DNA of 64,000 nt from JACQAP01 sp035548375 (GCA_035548375.1 DASZTG010000096.1:1-64000); one strand, 5' to 3'; positions 35,523-44,675 are shown, numbered from the stretch's first letter. Notes: generated from the letters alone by a model not told the origin. Numbers and translations are program-made.

Positions 35523-36947
35523 ATGACCCAAGGAACCATCGTCCAGTGCATCGGTGCGGTAACCGACATCCAGTTCCCGCGTGAAGCGATGCCCAAAGTC
35601 TACGACGCGCTGCTGCTCGAGGAATCGGGCGACGCGTCGTTCGCGGAGAAGGGACTGACGTTCGAGGTCGAGCAGCAGCTCGGCGACGGCATCGTGCGCT
35701 GCATCGCCATGGGTTCCTCCGACGGCCTGCGCCGGGGCATGAAGGTGAAGAACACCGGCGCGCCGATCTCGGTGCCGGTCGGCCACGGCACCCTGGGCCG
35801 CATCATGGATGTTCTCGGCCGCCCGATCGACGAAGTCGGCCCGATCAAGACCGACGAGAAGCGTTCCATCCACCAGGTCGCTCCCGCGTTCGCGGAGTTG
35901 TCGCCTTCGGTGGACCTGCTGGAAACCGGCATCAAGGTTATCGACCTGATCTGCCCGTTTGCCAAGGGCGGCAAGATCGGCCTGTTCGGCGGCGCCGGCG
36001 TGGGCAAGACCGTCAACATGCTGGAGCTGATCAACAACATCGCGAAGCAGCACTCGGGCCTGTCGGTGTTCGCCGGCGTCGGCGAGCGCACCCGCGAGGG
36101 TAACGACTTCTACCATGAAATGTCGGAAGCCGGCGTCATCAAGCTCGACAATCTCGGGGAATCGAAGGTAGCGATGGTGTTCGGCCAGATGAACGAGCCG
36201 CCGGGCAACCGCCTGCGCGTGGCGTTGTCGGGCCTGACCATGGCGGAAAAATTCCGCGACGAAGGCCGCGACATTCTGTTCTTCGTCGACAATATCTACC
36301 GCTTCACGCTGGCCGGCACCGAGGTGTCCGCGCTGCTGGGCCGCATGCCTTCCGCCGTGGGTTACCAGCCGACGCTTGCAGAAGAAATGGGCAAGCTGCA
36401 GGAACGCATCACTTCCACGAAGACGGGCTCGATCACGTCGATCCAGGCCGTGTACGTCCCCGCGGATGACTTGACCGACCCGTCGCCCGCGACGACCTTT
36501 GGCCACCTGGACGCTACCGTCGTGTTGTCGCGCGACATCGCGTCGCTCGGCATCTACCCGGCGGTGGACCCGCTCGACTCCACGTCGCGCCAGGTCGACC
36601 CGAACGTCATCGGCGAAGACCACTACAACACCACGCGCGCCGTGCAGGCCACGCTTCAGCGCTACAAGGAGTTGCGTGACATCATCGCGATCCTGGGCAT
36701 GGACGAACTCGCGCCGGAAGACAAGCTGGCCGTGTCGCGCGCACGCAAGATCCAGCGTTTCCTGTCGCAGCCCTTCCACGTTGCTGAAGTGTTCACGGGC
36801 TCGCCGGGCAAGTTCGTGCCGCTGAAGGAAACCATCAAGGGCTTCAAGATGATCGTCAACGGCGAATGCGATGCACTGCCGGAGCAGGCCTTCTACATGG
36901 TCGGCGGCATCGAGGAAGCCTTCGAAAAGGCGAAGACGCTGAAGTAA
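35523..36947 (+). CDS. atpD: F0F1 ATP synthase subunit beta
   Basis: Catalytic subunit; 474 residues. P-loop GGAGVGKTVNMLELINN, catalytic glutamate region GVGERTREGNDFYHEM, and the DELSEED-type segment (here GMDELAPEDKLAVSRARKI) are present, together with FFVDNIYRFTLAGTEVSALL. The start and end match the family; no frameshift. It is preceded by the long spacer described above, with an AGGAAAACATC ribosome site. Confidence 0.98.
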   Translation: MTQGTIVQCIGAVTDIQFPREAMPKVYDALLLEESGDASFAEKGLTFEVEQQLGDGIVRCIAMGSSDGLRRGMKVKNTGAPISVPVGHGTLGRIMDVLGRPIDEVGPIKTDEKRSIHQVAPAFAELSPSVDLLETGIKVIDLICPFAKGGKIGLFGGAGVGKTVNMLELINNIAKQHSGLSVFAGVGERTREGNDFYHEMSEAGVIKLDNLGESKVAMVFGQMNEPPGNRLRVALSGLTMAEKFRDEGRDILFFVDNIYRFTLAGTEVSALLGRMPSAVGYQPTLAEEMGKLQERITSTKTGSITSIQAVYVPADDLTDPSPATTFGHLDATVVLSRDIASLGIYPAVDPLDSTSRQVDPNVIGEDHYNTTRAVQATLQRYKELRDIIAILGMDELAPEDKLAVSRARKIQRFLSQPFHVAEVFTGSPGKFVPLKETIKGFKMIVNGECDALPEQAFYMVGGIEEAFEKAKTLK

Positions 36948-36959
36948 GCGACGCTCACC

Positions 36960-37379
36960 ATGGCCCACACCATTCACGTCGACGTCGTCAGCGCCGAAGA
37001 GCAGATCTACTCCGGCGAGGCGGAATTCGTCGTGCTGCCGGGTGAAGCCGGCGAGCTCGGCATCTACCCGCGCCACACGCCGCTCATCACGCGCATCAAG
37101 CCGGGCGCGGTGCGCATCAAGCCGGCCAACGGCGGCGAAGAGAACCTGATTTTCGTCGCGGGCGGCATCCTCGAAGTCCAGCCCGCGATGGTCACGGTGC
37201 TCGCCGATACCGCGATCCGCGGCGCTGACCTCGACGAAGCCAAGGCGCTCGAAGCGCAAAAGCGCGCCGAGGAATCCCTGCGCACGGCAACCGACAAGCA
37301 GGAAATCGCCACCATCCAGGCGGAAGTCTCCATGCTGGCCGCCCAGCTCGCCGCCATACGCAAACTGCGGCGCAAGTAG
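36960..37379 (+). CDS. atpC: F0F1 ATP synthase subunit epsilon
   Basis: Rotor subunit and intrinsic inhibitor of hydrolysis; 139 residues. The N-terminal beta-sandwich (HVDVVSAEEQIYSGEAEFVV, GELGIYPRHTPLITRIKPGA) and C-terminal two-helix domain (ADLDEAKALEAQKRAEESL) are complete. Last gene of the operon, with a strong terminator 16 bases after its stop. Confidence 0.97.
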   Translation: MAHTIHVDVVSAEEQIYSGEAEFVVLPGEAGELGIYPRHTPLITRIKPGAVRIKPANGGEENLIFVAGGILEVQPAMVTVLADTAIRGADLDEAKALEAQKRAEESLRTATDKQEIATIQAEVSMLAAQLAAIRKLRRK

Positions 37380-37394
37380 CGCGATGCAATCCGG

Positions 37395-37423
37395 AAAAGA
37401 GCGGCCGCGGCCGCTCTTTTTTT
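37395..37423 (+). terminator. Rho-independent terminator after atpC
   Basis: A perfect 26-base palindrome (arm AAAAGAGCGGCC, GC-rich centre) runs straight into seven T residues. It closes the ATP synthase operon and insulates the liv-type operon that begins about 100 bases on. Confidence 0.92.
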
Positions 37424-37439
37424 GTCCGTCGCGCGCGCG

Positions 37440-37467
37440 TTGACAACCGCGCGCCGCCGCTCATACT
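37440..37467 (+). promoter_or_regulatory. Candidate promoter of the liv-mat operon
   Basis: A perfect -35, TTGACA (37440-37445), is followed after 16 bases by CATACT (37462-37467, four of six). It lies just after the atpC terminator and ~60 bases before the binding-protein start. No clear operator palindrome or regulator gene is nearby, so control of the operon is unknown. Confidence 0.55.
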
Positions 37468-37524
37468 CTCGCCACTGTTCGTCCGGCCCGCACCGTTCAC
37501 TAGCAAATGAGAATGAGGTTCGCC

Positions 37525-38676
37525 ATGTTCAGTCGTTTCATCGTGCTTGCATGGGTGTTTCTCGCCGTCACGGCGGTGGACGCCAAGGAGACCGTGAAGA
37601 TCGCCTTCATCGGTCCGCTGACCGGCGGCGTGTCGGCGAACGGCCTCGGCGGAAGGAACTCGGCGGACCTCGCGGTCCGCCTGCGCAACGCCGACGCGAA
37701 CGCGAAATACAGCTACGAACTGGTGGCGCTCGACGACGAGTGCAAGCCCAACATCGGCGTGCAGGTGGCGACGAAGGCCGCGGCGGATCGCAAGATCATC
37801 GCGGGGGTCACGCACTATTGCTCGTCGGTCGCGATGGGAACGGTAGACGTTTATCACCGGTTTGGCCTCCCCGTCATCGTCTGGGGCGCGGTGCTGCCGG
37901 AAATCACCTACGCGAACGACTACAAGGAAATCCATCGCGTCAACGGCACCATGATCAACCAGAATGAAGTCGCGGCGGAATTCATGACCGGCCTGAAATA
38001 CAAGAAATGGGCGGTGATCCACGATACGACCGACTACGGCAAGGGACACAACAAATATTTCTCCGCCGACCTGCAAAAGCGCGGCGGCACCATCCTCGGC
38101 ACGTTCGGTGTCACCGCGGATCAGCAGGATTTCAATGCCGAGCTCACGAAGATCAAGGAGCTCAAGCCCGAGGTCATCTACTTCGGCGGCCTGACGCCGA
38201 TCGGCGTGCGCGTTCGCTCGCAGATGGACAAGCTTGGGATTACGGCCGCATTCCAGGGCACTTCCGGCATCGTCTCGGATGCTTTCATCGAAGGCCTAGG
38301 GCCGCTTGCCGAAGGCACGGTCGCTTTCCGCGAAGGCGCGCCCGCGGAGAAGCTGCCGGGAGGAAAATTCTTTCTGGAGCAATACCAGAAGCAGAACTAT
38401 GCGGACGGGCCGGAAGCATATGGTGCGTTTGCCTACGCGGCAGCAAGCCTGATCCTGGATGCGATCGAGAAGGTCGGGCCGGACCGCCAGAAAGTCATGG
38501 CGGAACTCGGCGCCACCAAGGATCACCAATCCATCGTCGGCAAGGTCACCTTCGACGACCATGGCCAGAACATGGTGCCGCTGATCACGAAGTTCGTCGT
38601 TCAGGACGGCAAATGGGTGGTATGGGAGGACAGCGAATACGCGAAGGGCAAGCGCAAGCTGCCGCGTCCTTTCTGA
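37525..38676 (+). CDS. Branched-chain amino acid-type ABC substrate-binding protein
   Basis: Periplasmic type-I binding protein of the LivK family, 383 residues. Signal peptide SRFIVLAWVFLAVTAVDA, then the family start ETVKIAFIGPLTGGVSANGL. The two lobes are visible (VIVWGAVLPEITY; WAVIHDTTDYGKGHNKYF; PEVIYFGGLTPIGVRV). The ATG at 37525 has GAGG at good spacing, whereas the in-frame ATG at 37507 lacks a ribosome site. First gene of an operon with LivHMGF-type components, an M20 deacylase, a malonate decarboxylase-like fusion and MatB, so its ligand may be a malonyl conjugate rather than an amino acid. Confidence 0.9.
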   Translation: MFSRFIVLAWVFLAVTAVDAKETVKIAFIGPLTGGVSANGLGGRNSADLAVRLRNADANAKYSYELVALDDECKPNIGVQVATKAAADRKIIAGVTHYCSSVAMGTVDVYHRFGLPVIVWGAVLPEITYANDYKEIHRVNGTMINQNEVAAEFMTGLKYKKWAVIHDTTDYGKGHNKYFSADLQKRGGTILGTFGVTADQQDFNAELTKIKELKPEVIYFGGLTPIGVRVRSQMDKLGITAAFQGTSGIVSDAFIEGLGPLAEGTVAFREGAPAEKLPGGKFFLEQYQKQNYADGPEAYGAFAYAAASLILDAIEKVGPDRQKVMAELGATKDHQSIVGKVTFDDHGQNMVPLITKFVVQDGKWVVWEDSEYAKGKRKLPRPF

Positions 38677-38699
38677 ACCGGACGATCGCCTGACCGTCG

Positions 38700-39617
38700 A
38701 TGGACGCGGGACTCGCAGGCCAGTACCTGCTGAACGGCCTGATGCTGGGTCTCATCTACGCGATGGTCGCCGTCGGCTTCACGCTGTTCTTCGGCGTGCT
38801 CGACGTGATCAAGTTTTCCCACGGCGACGTGGTCATGGTCGGCGCATTCGTCGCGCTGGCCGTAGCCGGCGGATTGAATGCCATCGGCACGACGCTGCCA
38901 CTGCTGTTGTTGCTCGCCGCGACCCTCGCGGCGCTGGGCTCGATGGCGTTGCTGGGCGCGCTGATCGCCAAATTCCTGGTGTTGCCGCTGCGCAAGGCGC
39001 CGCCGCTCAACACGCTGCTCATCACCTTGATGCTGGGCCTCGCCCTGCGCGAGGCCGTGCGCCTGTTCTATCCCAACGGTTCCAATCCCAAGCCCTTTCC
39101 ACACCTGTTGCCAACCGGATCCTGGTCATCCGGAAGTTTTTCGTTGCGCGCGGACAGCGCGACCTTGTTTGTCGCCGGCATCCTCGCCATCGTTGCGGTC
39201 CACGCTGTCGTCAATCGCACCCGCCTCGGCCTCGCGATTCGCGCGGTTGCGCAGGATCCCGAAACGGCACGCGTCATGGGGGTGGATTTCGAGCGTACCG
39301 TCATGATCACCTTCGGCATCGGTTCCGCGCTGGCGGCATTGGCCGGCGTGACGAACGGCCTTTACTACAACGAGATCAATTTCGGCATGGGCTTGTGGCT
39401 TGGTGTCATCGGCTTCAGCGCGGCCGTGGTCGGCGGGCTGGGAAACCTGTACGGCGCGATCCTCGGTGGCTTCCTGTTTGCCGCGCTGCAGACCATCGGC
39501 GCCATCTGGTTTTCCGTGCCGGCCTACAAGGATGTCTTTGCGTTCGCCGCGATCATCCTGCTGATGGCCTGGAAGCCGACCGGGCTCATCGCGGAAAAAA
39601 CCGCGGAACGGGTTTAG
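38700..39617 (+). CDS. livH: LivH-type ABC permease
   Basis: Inner-membrane permease of 305 residues with about eight helices. Family landmarks: LNGLMLGLIYAMVAVGFTLF, GVLDVIKFSHGDVVMVGAF, and the coupling-helix region IRAVAQDPETARVMGVDF that contacts the ATPases. It begins 23 bases after the binding-protein stop; livM follows in two bases. Symbol denotes family, not proven substrate. Confidence 0.92.
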   Translation: MDAGLAGQYLLNGLMLGLIYAMVAVGFTLFFGVLDVIKFSHGDVVMVGAFVALAVAGGLNAIGTTLPLLLLLAATLAALGSMALLGALIAKFLVLPLRKAPPLNTLLITLMLGLALREAVRLFYPNGSNPKPFPHLLPTGSWSSGSFSLRADSATLFVAGILAIVAVHAVVNRTRLGLAIRAVAQDPETARVMGVDFERTVMITFGIGSALAALAGVTNGLYYNEINFGMGLWLGVIGFSAAVVGGLGNLYGAILGGFLFAALQTIGAIWFSVPAYKDVFAFAAIILLMAWKPTGLIAEKTAERV

Positions 39618-39619
39618 CC

Positions 39620-40777
39620 ATGGGCATGGGCCGGTCCTCGATCGTGACCTTGCTGCTCGGAATCGCGGCGTGCGGCCTGGGCGTATGGCTGTTCCTGGAG
39701 GTCGAGGCGCAATGGGCGGTTGTCGCCGTCGCAGGCGCTGTCGCCCTGGCCCTGTTTCTTGCGGATCGCCTCGGCCTGCGCGCACGCTTCGAAGCCGCAG
39801 CCTCGACGCGCAGGAGCCTTGCAAGCGCGCTAGGTGTCCTCGCCGTGCTGATCGTGGCACTGGTCCTGCACGAATCGCATTTCGCGTTGCTCATGCTGGC
39901 AACGGTCGCGCTTTATGCCACCGTATGCCTGGGCCTGACAGTGCAGTTCGGCTTTGCCGGCATCGCCAATTTCGCGGGCGCGGCCTTCTTCGGCATCGGT
40001 TGCTACGCCACTGCGGTGCTGGCGACGCAAACGGCGCTTCCGCACTTGCTGGTCATTTTCCTGGCCGGGATCGCATCCGCGTTGATCGGCTCGGTATTGA
40101 TCCTGCCCATGCTGCGCACGCGCGGCCACTATGCCGCGCTCATTACCATTGCCTTCGGCATCCTGTTCAAGACCTTCCTCGAGGTGAACGACGCGCTCGG
40201 CGGGCCACAGGGATTGAAAGTGCCGGGCCTGAAAATCCTCGGCTGGTCATTCAACGATCCGTTGCACCTGCCGTGGGGGATCGAGGCCTCGTTTTATCTC
40301 AATTACGTGCTGGTCGCCGTGCTGCTTGCCGCCGCGGCGTTCATGGTCGTCAAGCGCGTCGAGTCGTCCTGGATCGGGCTGAACTTCGATGCGGTGCGCC
40401 TCGATGAAACCGCCGCGGCAGTCTCCGGCATCGATATCGCGAGATGGAAGATCACGGCTTTCGTATTCGGCAACTTCCTTGCCGGGATGGCCGGCGCCGT
40501 CTACGCAATGATGAGCGGCTTCATCGCGCCGAACAGCTTCACCTTCGGCGATTCGCTGATCCTGGTGTCCATCGTCATCCTTGGCGGCCTGGGAAATCCG
40601 CTGGGCGTGTTGCCCGCGGCGCTGCTGCTGCTGGTGCTGCCGGAAAAGCTTCAGGCGATCCAGGAATACCGCTTCCTGTTGTACGCATTGCTCGTGATCC
40701 TGATATTGCTGTTCCGGCCGCAGGGCTTGATGCCGAGGCGCCTGCGCTCGTACTTCAGTCGGGGCGCGCGCGCGTGA
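39620..40777 (+). CDS. livM: LivM-type ABC permease
   Basis: Second permease, 385 residues, with a longer N-terminus than LivH (several helices before the core). Core motifs: TVQFGFAGIANFAGAAFFGI, LRTRGHYAALITIAFGILFK, the EAA-like loop DETAAAVSGIDIARWKITAF and FGDSLILVSIVILGGLGNPL. The ATG at 39620 lies two bases after the livH stop. Its stop overlaps the GTG start of the next gene (GTGA). Confidence 0.92.
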   Translation: MGMGRSSIVTLLLGIAACGLGVWLFLEVEAQWAVVAVAGAVALALFLADRLGLRARFEAAASTRRSLASALGVLAVLIVALVLHESHFALLMLATVALYATVCLGLTVQFGFAGIANFAGAAFFGIGCYATAVLATQTALPHLLVIFLAGIASALIGSVLILPMLRTRGHYAALITIAFGILFKTFLEVNDALGGPQGLKVPGLKILGWSFNDPLHLPWGIEASFYLNYVLVAVLLAAAAFMVVKRVESSWIGLNFDAVRLDETAAAVSGIDIARWKITAFVFGNFLAGMAGAVYAMMSGFIAPNSFTFGDSLILVSIVILGGLGNPLGVLPAALLLLVLPEKLQAIQEYRFLLYALLVILILLFRPQGLMPRRLRSYFSRGARA

Positions 40778-41547
40778 CTGCCGTTCTTGCCGCAGAAGGT
40801 GTCAGCGTGCGTTTCGGCGGATTGGCCGCCCTCGACGCGCTCGACCTGCACCTGGATGCGCGCGAAATCCTCGGACTGATCGGACCGAACGGTTCCGGCA
40901 AGACCACCTTCTTCAACGCGCTCACCGGCCTGTACAAGACTTCGGCAGGTTCGATCCGCATCGACGGCAACGACGTGACGGGGGCCTCCCCGCAAGCCAT
41001 CAGCCGGGCCGGCATCGCCCGCACCTTCCAGCGCTCGCGCCTGTGCCTGCCGCTGTCGGTGTTCGACAATCTCATGATCGGCAACCACCGCAACCTGGCG
41101 CACGGCTTCTGGCAAAACTTGTTCCGTCGCGGCGTGCTTGCCCGCCAGGTCGATGAATCGGTGTCGCGTGCGCAGGAGTTGCTGCGCAAGTTCAGCGCGC
41201 CACTGGCGTCGCGACTTTTCGAGCCGGCGGCGGCCTTTCCCATGATCGATCGCCGGCGCATCGAGATCTGCCGTGCGTTGATTGGCCGGCCGCGCATCCT
41301 GCTGCTCGACGAACCTTCGGCCGGCATGACGCACGACGAGACGCACGAGCTCATGGACGACCTGCTGTCGGCGCGCGAGCAATTGCCGTCTCTCTCCGTC
41401 ATCCTGATCGAACACGAGATGAACCTCATCGAGCGCGTGACGGATCGCTGTGTGGTCCTGAACTACGGCCGCAATATCTGCGAAGGCAGCTATCGAGCGG
41501 TGGCGGTCGACGAGCAGGTCCGAACCGCGTATCTGGGGGAAGACTGA
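40774..41547 (+). CDS. livG: LivG-type ABC ATPase with degenerate signature motif
   Basis: ATP-binding subunit of 257 residues starting at GTG 40774, overlapping the livM stop. Walker A LIGPNGSGKTTF, Q-loop region ARTFQRSRL, Walker B ILLLDEPSAGM and H-loop IEHEM are intact. The signature motif, normally LPYGDQ or LSGGQ in this family, reads FPMIDR (155-160) with no glycine. The partner ATPase has a normal signature, so one of the two composite ATP sites should be impaired. This is visible directly; the effect is inferred. Confidence 0.9.
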   Translation: MTAVLAAEGVSVRFGGLAALDALDLHLDAREILGLIGPNGSGKTTFFNALTGLYKTSAGSIRIDGNDVTGASPQAISRAGIARTFQRSRLCLPLSVFDNLMIGNHRNLAHGFWQNLFRRGVLARQVDESVSRAQELLRKFSAPLASRLFEPAAAFPMIDRRRIEICRALIGRPRILLLDEPSAGMTHDETHELMDDLLSAREQLPSLSVILIEHEMNLIERVTDRCVVLNYGRNICEGSYRAVAVDEQVRTAYLGED

Positions 41548-41548
41548 C

Positions 41549-42259
41549 ATGGCCTCGGCGTTGTCCGTCGAGGGACTTCGCGTCGGCTACGACCAGGCGG
41601 ACGTGTTGTCCGACGTGTCGCTGGATGTCCGCGCTGGCGAGATCACCTGCGTCCTTGGCGCGAACGGCGCGGGCAAGACGACCTTGATCCGCGCGATCCT
41701 GTCGCTGACGCCGCCGCGCGGCGGTCGCATCCTGCACGAGGGAAGCGACATCACCGCCATGCCGACACATCGCATCGTCGCGCGCGGAATAGCCTGCATC
41801 CCGGAAGGCCGCAAAGTTTTCCCGAAGATGACGGTTCGCGAAAACCTGCTCATCGGCGCTTACCCGGATCCTGCTGCCGACATCACATCCGCCACTGCCC
41901 GCGTTTTCGAGGTCTTCCCGCGGCTACGGGAGCGGGTGGGCCAGCTTGCGGGTACCATGTCCGGCGGGGAGCAGGCCATGCTATCGATAGGGCGCGGATT
42001 GATGGCGCGACCGCGCTTGCTGATCATAGACGAGCCTTCGCTCGGGCTTTCCCCGCTCTTCGTGAAGGAAAACTTCGCCGTCATCCGGCGCATTGCCGAG
42101 TCGGGCGTCACGATCCTGCTGGTGGAGCAGAATGTCAGGCAGACCCTGGCCATCGCGCATCGCGGCTATGTGCTGGCGGGCGGCAGGGTGGCGGCGCAAG
42201 GCGAAGCCGCGGCATTGCGCGAGAATGCCGAAGTGCGGGCGGCGTACTTCGGAAAATAA
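41549..42259 (+). CDS. livF: LivF-type ABC ATPase
   Basis: Second ATPase, 236 residues, with all motifs canonical: Walker A GANGAGKTTLI, signature MSGGEQAML, Walker B LLIIDEPSLGLSP and H-loop VEQNV. It begins one base after livG ends and would pair with it as a heterodimer. Because LivG lacks a normal signature, ATP bound to LivF's own Walker A would face the defective motif. Confidence 0.94.
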   Translation: MASALSVEGLRVGYDQADVLSDVSLDVRAGEITCVLGANGAGKTTLIRAILSLTPPRGGRILHEGSDITAMPTHRIVARGIACIPEGRKVFPKMTVRENLLIGAYPDPAADITSATARVFEVFPRLRERVGQLAGTMSGGEQAMLSIGRGLMARPRLLIIDEPSLGLSPLFVKENFAVIRRIAESGVTILLVEQNVRQTLAIAHRGYVLAGGRVAAQGEAAALRENAEVRAAYFGK

Positions 42260-42274
42260 CCAGGAGAAGTCGGC

Positions 42275-43405
42275 ATGGCGGCGCAAGTGGATGCAGTCGA
42301 GCTCACCAAGCGCATGGTGCGCATGAACACGATCAATCCGCCGGGACAGGAAGAGCAATGCGCCCGCCTGCTCGGCGAATTGCTGGAAAAAGCCGGCTTC
42401 AAGACTCGCTACCACGAGCTTTCGCCGAAGCGGGCGAGCCTCGTCGCCACCATCGGCGGTTCGTCCGACAAGGCGCCGCTATGCTTCACCGGCCACATCG
42501 ATACGGTTCCGCTCGGCGCCGCGCAATGGAAAATGGATCCATTCGCCGCGGACACTGATGGCGGCAAGGTTTATGGCAGGGGAACGAGCGACATGAAATG
42601 CGGCGTCGCCGCCTTTGTCGTCGCGTCGCTGAACCTGGCCGACAAGCTGCAGCGTTCGCCCGGACTCGAGCTCGTGATCACGGCGGGCGAAGAAACCGGT
42701 TGTGAAGGCGCCTTCCACCTGATCCACAAGAGCGGCGCGCTCGGCCGCGCCGGCGCCGTCGTGGTCGGCGAGCCTTCGTCCAACTATCCGTTCGTCGGCC
42801 ATCGCGGCGCCTTCTGGTTGAACGCCAAAACGCGTGGCGTGACGGCGCACGGATCGATGCCTGAAAAAGGCGTCAACGCCGTGTTCAAGGCGGCCCGCGC
42901 GGTCGGAATGCTGGAGAAATTCCGCTTCAGCAATCCGCCGCATCCGCTGATGGGCCAGGCGACGCTGAACGTCGGCACCATTCGCGGCGGACTCAACATC
43001 AACTCGGTGCCGGACGAAGCCGTGATCGGCATCGACATTCGCACCATTCCGGGCATCAAGCACGCCGAATTGCGCGCGGAGCTTGCGCGCCAGCTCGGGC
43101 CGGAGGTCGAACTGGAGGCCTTTCTCGACCTCGAGAGCGTGTTCACCGAGCCGCAGCACGAGTGGATGCAGGACGTGTTTGACGTCATGCGGCCATTCCT
43201 CGGTGATCGTCCAGAGCCGCGAGTTGCGACTTACTTCACCGATGCAGCCGCGTTGAGTGTCGCCTATAACGCGCCGCCGACCGTAATCCTCGGTCCCGGC
43301 GAGGCGCAGATGGCGCACCAGACGAACGAATACTGCGTGGTCGATCGCGTGGCCGAAGCCGTTTCGGCTTACGAGGAAATTGCCCGGCGCTGGTGCGGGG
43401 TCTGA
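42275..43405 (+). CDS. M20-family metallo-deacylase (ArgE/DapE type)
   Basis: Zinc amidohydrolase of 376 residues, probably cytoplasmic (no signal peptide). Dinuclear metal ligands are all present: H74 and D76 (GHIDTVP), D106 (GRGTSDMKCG), catalytic E139 with E140 (AGEETGC), E166 (GEPSS) and a C-terminal histidine in MAHQTNEY. The lid domain has AHGSMPEKGVNAV and GGLNINSVPD. It follows livF by 15 bases with an AGGAG site, and its stop overlaps the next start (TGATG). Family members remove acyl groups from amino acids; the downstream malonate genes suggest an N-malonyl substrate, which is inference. Confidence 0.88.
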   Translation: MAAQVDAVELTKRMVRMNTINPPGQEEQCARLLGELLEKAGFKTRYHELSPKRASLVATIGGSSDKAPLCFTGHIDTVPLGAAQWKMDPFAADTDGGKVYGRGTSDMKCGVAAFVVASLNLADKLQRSPGLELVITAGEETGCEGAFHLIHKSGALGRAGAVVVGEPSSNYPFVGHRGAFWLNAKTRGVTAHGSMPEKGVNAVFKAARAVGMLEKFRFSNPPHPLMGQATLNVGTIRGGLNINSVPDEAVIGIDIRTIPGIKHAELRAELARQLGPEVELEAFLDLESVFTEPQHEWMQDVFDVMRPFLGDRPEPRVATYFTDAAALSVAYNAPPTVILGPGEAQMAHQTNEYCVVDRVAEAVSAYEEIARRWCGV

Positions 43406-44670
43406 TGTCCGGAGACGCATTTTCCGCAAGTCCGCCGGCGCAGCGCGTTACGGCGTTGCTCGACAACGGCACGCTCGATCGCGGCCAGGCGCATGCCAGC
43501 GGTTCGTTGATTGCCGGCTTCGGCAGCATGGGCGGCAAGGAGGTCACGATCGTCGCGACGGACCGGCACGTGGCCGGCGGCTCGCTCGGCGTGGCCGAAT
43601 CCCATGCGTTGGCGGCGTTGATGGAAGAAAGTCATGCGGCGCATCGGCCCGTCGTGCTCTGCCTCGATTCCGCCGGCGCGCGCCTGGACGAGGGCCTGCC
43701 GGCGCTCGGCGCGTTTCGCCAGCTCTATCGGCGCATGCTGGATCTGCGGCTGGCCGGGCTGCCCATGCTGGCATTGCTCGGCCGCGATTGCTTCGGCGGC
43801 GCAAGCATGCTGGCCGCCACCTGCGAAAAGCGCGTCTTCTCCGCCAAATCCCGGCTCGCGATGTCCGGTCCCGCCGTCATCCATGCGCTCGGCGGCGCCG
43901 CCGAACTCGATGCCGATGACGTTAGTGCCGTCACCGCATTGATGGGCGGCGCGGCGCGGCAGCGACTCTCGCCGACGGACGGATTATGCGCGGACACGAT
44001 CGACGCCTACCGCAAGGAGGCGCGCGATTGGCTCGACTCCGGCACGCAAGCCGGAACGCCGGACTTGACCCTGCAGCACACCCGGCTGGGTACGCGACTC
44101 CTTGCGCAAGGCGTGACCCCATCGCCGCCACAAGAAGCCGCCGACAGCCTGCCGGCCGTACTGCAGGAAATCATTCCCGAGGGCATCAAGACGCAAAAGA
44201 TGGACGGCGTGCTCGTTGGTCGCAACGGCAAGTCCACATTGAACGCGTTCTTCGGCTTCATCGACGGCAAGCCGGTCGATGCCCTCGCGGCGTGGACGCT
44301 GGCGGGCGAATGCCTGACCATGGCCGAAGAGCGGCCGGGTGAAGCCGTGACCGTCTTCCTTGATTCCCCGGGGCAGGCGCCGACCCACCGGGACGAAAAG
44401 CTGATGCTGTCCGAGTACATCGCCCATCTTGCGCTGGTGTTGACTTCGCTGCGGCAGAACGGCCATCGCGTCACCCTGCAGGTACTCGGGGACGCGGCGG
44501 GCGGCATCTACGTCGCGCTGGCCGCGCCTTCGGTACGCGTGGTCGCGCTGCCGGGTGCGAACGTCCAGGTCTTGCCGCCGGCGGCCGTTGCGCGCGTGCT
44601 GCATCGTCGAACCGAAGTGGACGGCGTGGAGGACTACATGCGCGCAGGCGTCATCGACACGTTGATGTAA
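43405..44670 (+). CDS. Single-chain malonate decarboxylase beta/gamma-like carboxyltransferase
   Basis: A 421-residue protein that reads as two crotonase-fold carboxyltransferase halves. Residues ~1-210 resemble the malonate decarboxylase beta subunit MdcD (VVLCLDSAGARLDEG, DCFGGASMLAATC, LAMSGPAVIHALGG). Residues ~220-421 resemble the gamma subunit MdcE (LVGRNGKSTLNAFFGFIDGK, DALAAWTLAGECLTMAEE). The usual acyl-carrier protein and CoA-transferase subunits of malonate decarboxylase are not nearby; a malonyl-CoA synthetase is. It may therefore decarboxylate malonyl-CoA directly. Start chosen at ATG 43405, overlapping the M20 stop. Alternative: a carboxyltransferase for another acyl-CoA. Confidence 0.75.
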   Translation: MSGDAFSASPPAQRVTALLDNGTLDRGQAHASGSLIAGFGSMGGKEVTIVATDRHVAGGSLGVAESHALAALMEESHAAHRPVVLCLDSAGARLDEGLPALGAFRQLYRRMLDLRLAGLPMLALLGRDCFGGASMLAATCEKRVFSAKSRLAMSGPAVIHALGGAAELDADDVSAVTALMGGAARQRLSPTDGLCADTIDAYRKEARDWLDSGTQAGTPDLTLQHTRLGTRLLAQGVTPSPPQEAADSLPAVLQEIIPEGIKTQKMDGVLVGRNGKSTLNAFFGFIDGKPVDALAAWTLAGECLTMAEERPGEAVTVFLDSPGQAPTHRDEKLMLSEYIAHLALVLTSLRQNGHRVTLQVLGDAAGGIYVALAAPSVRVVALPGANVQVLPPAAVARVLHRRTEVDGVEDYMRAGVIDTLM

Positions 44671-44675
44671 TTCAC

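Noticed and set aside
35493..37259. A 588-codon minus-strand frame across atpD-atpC
   Set aside because: It is antisense to two clear genes and compositionally a shadow.
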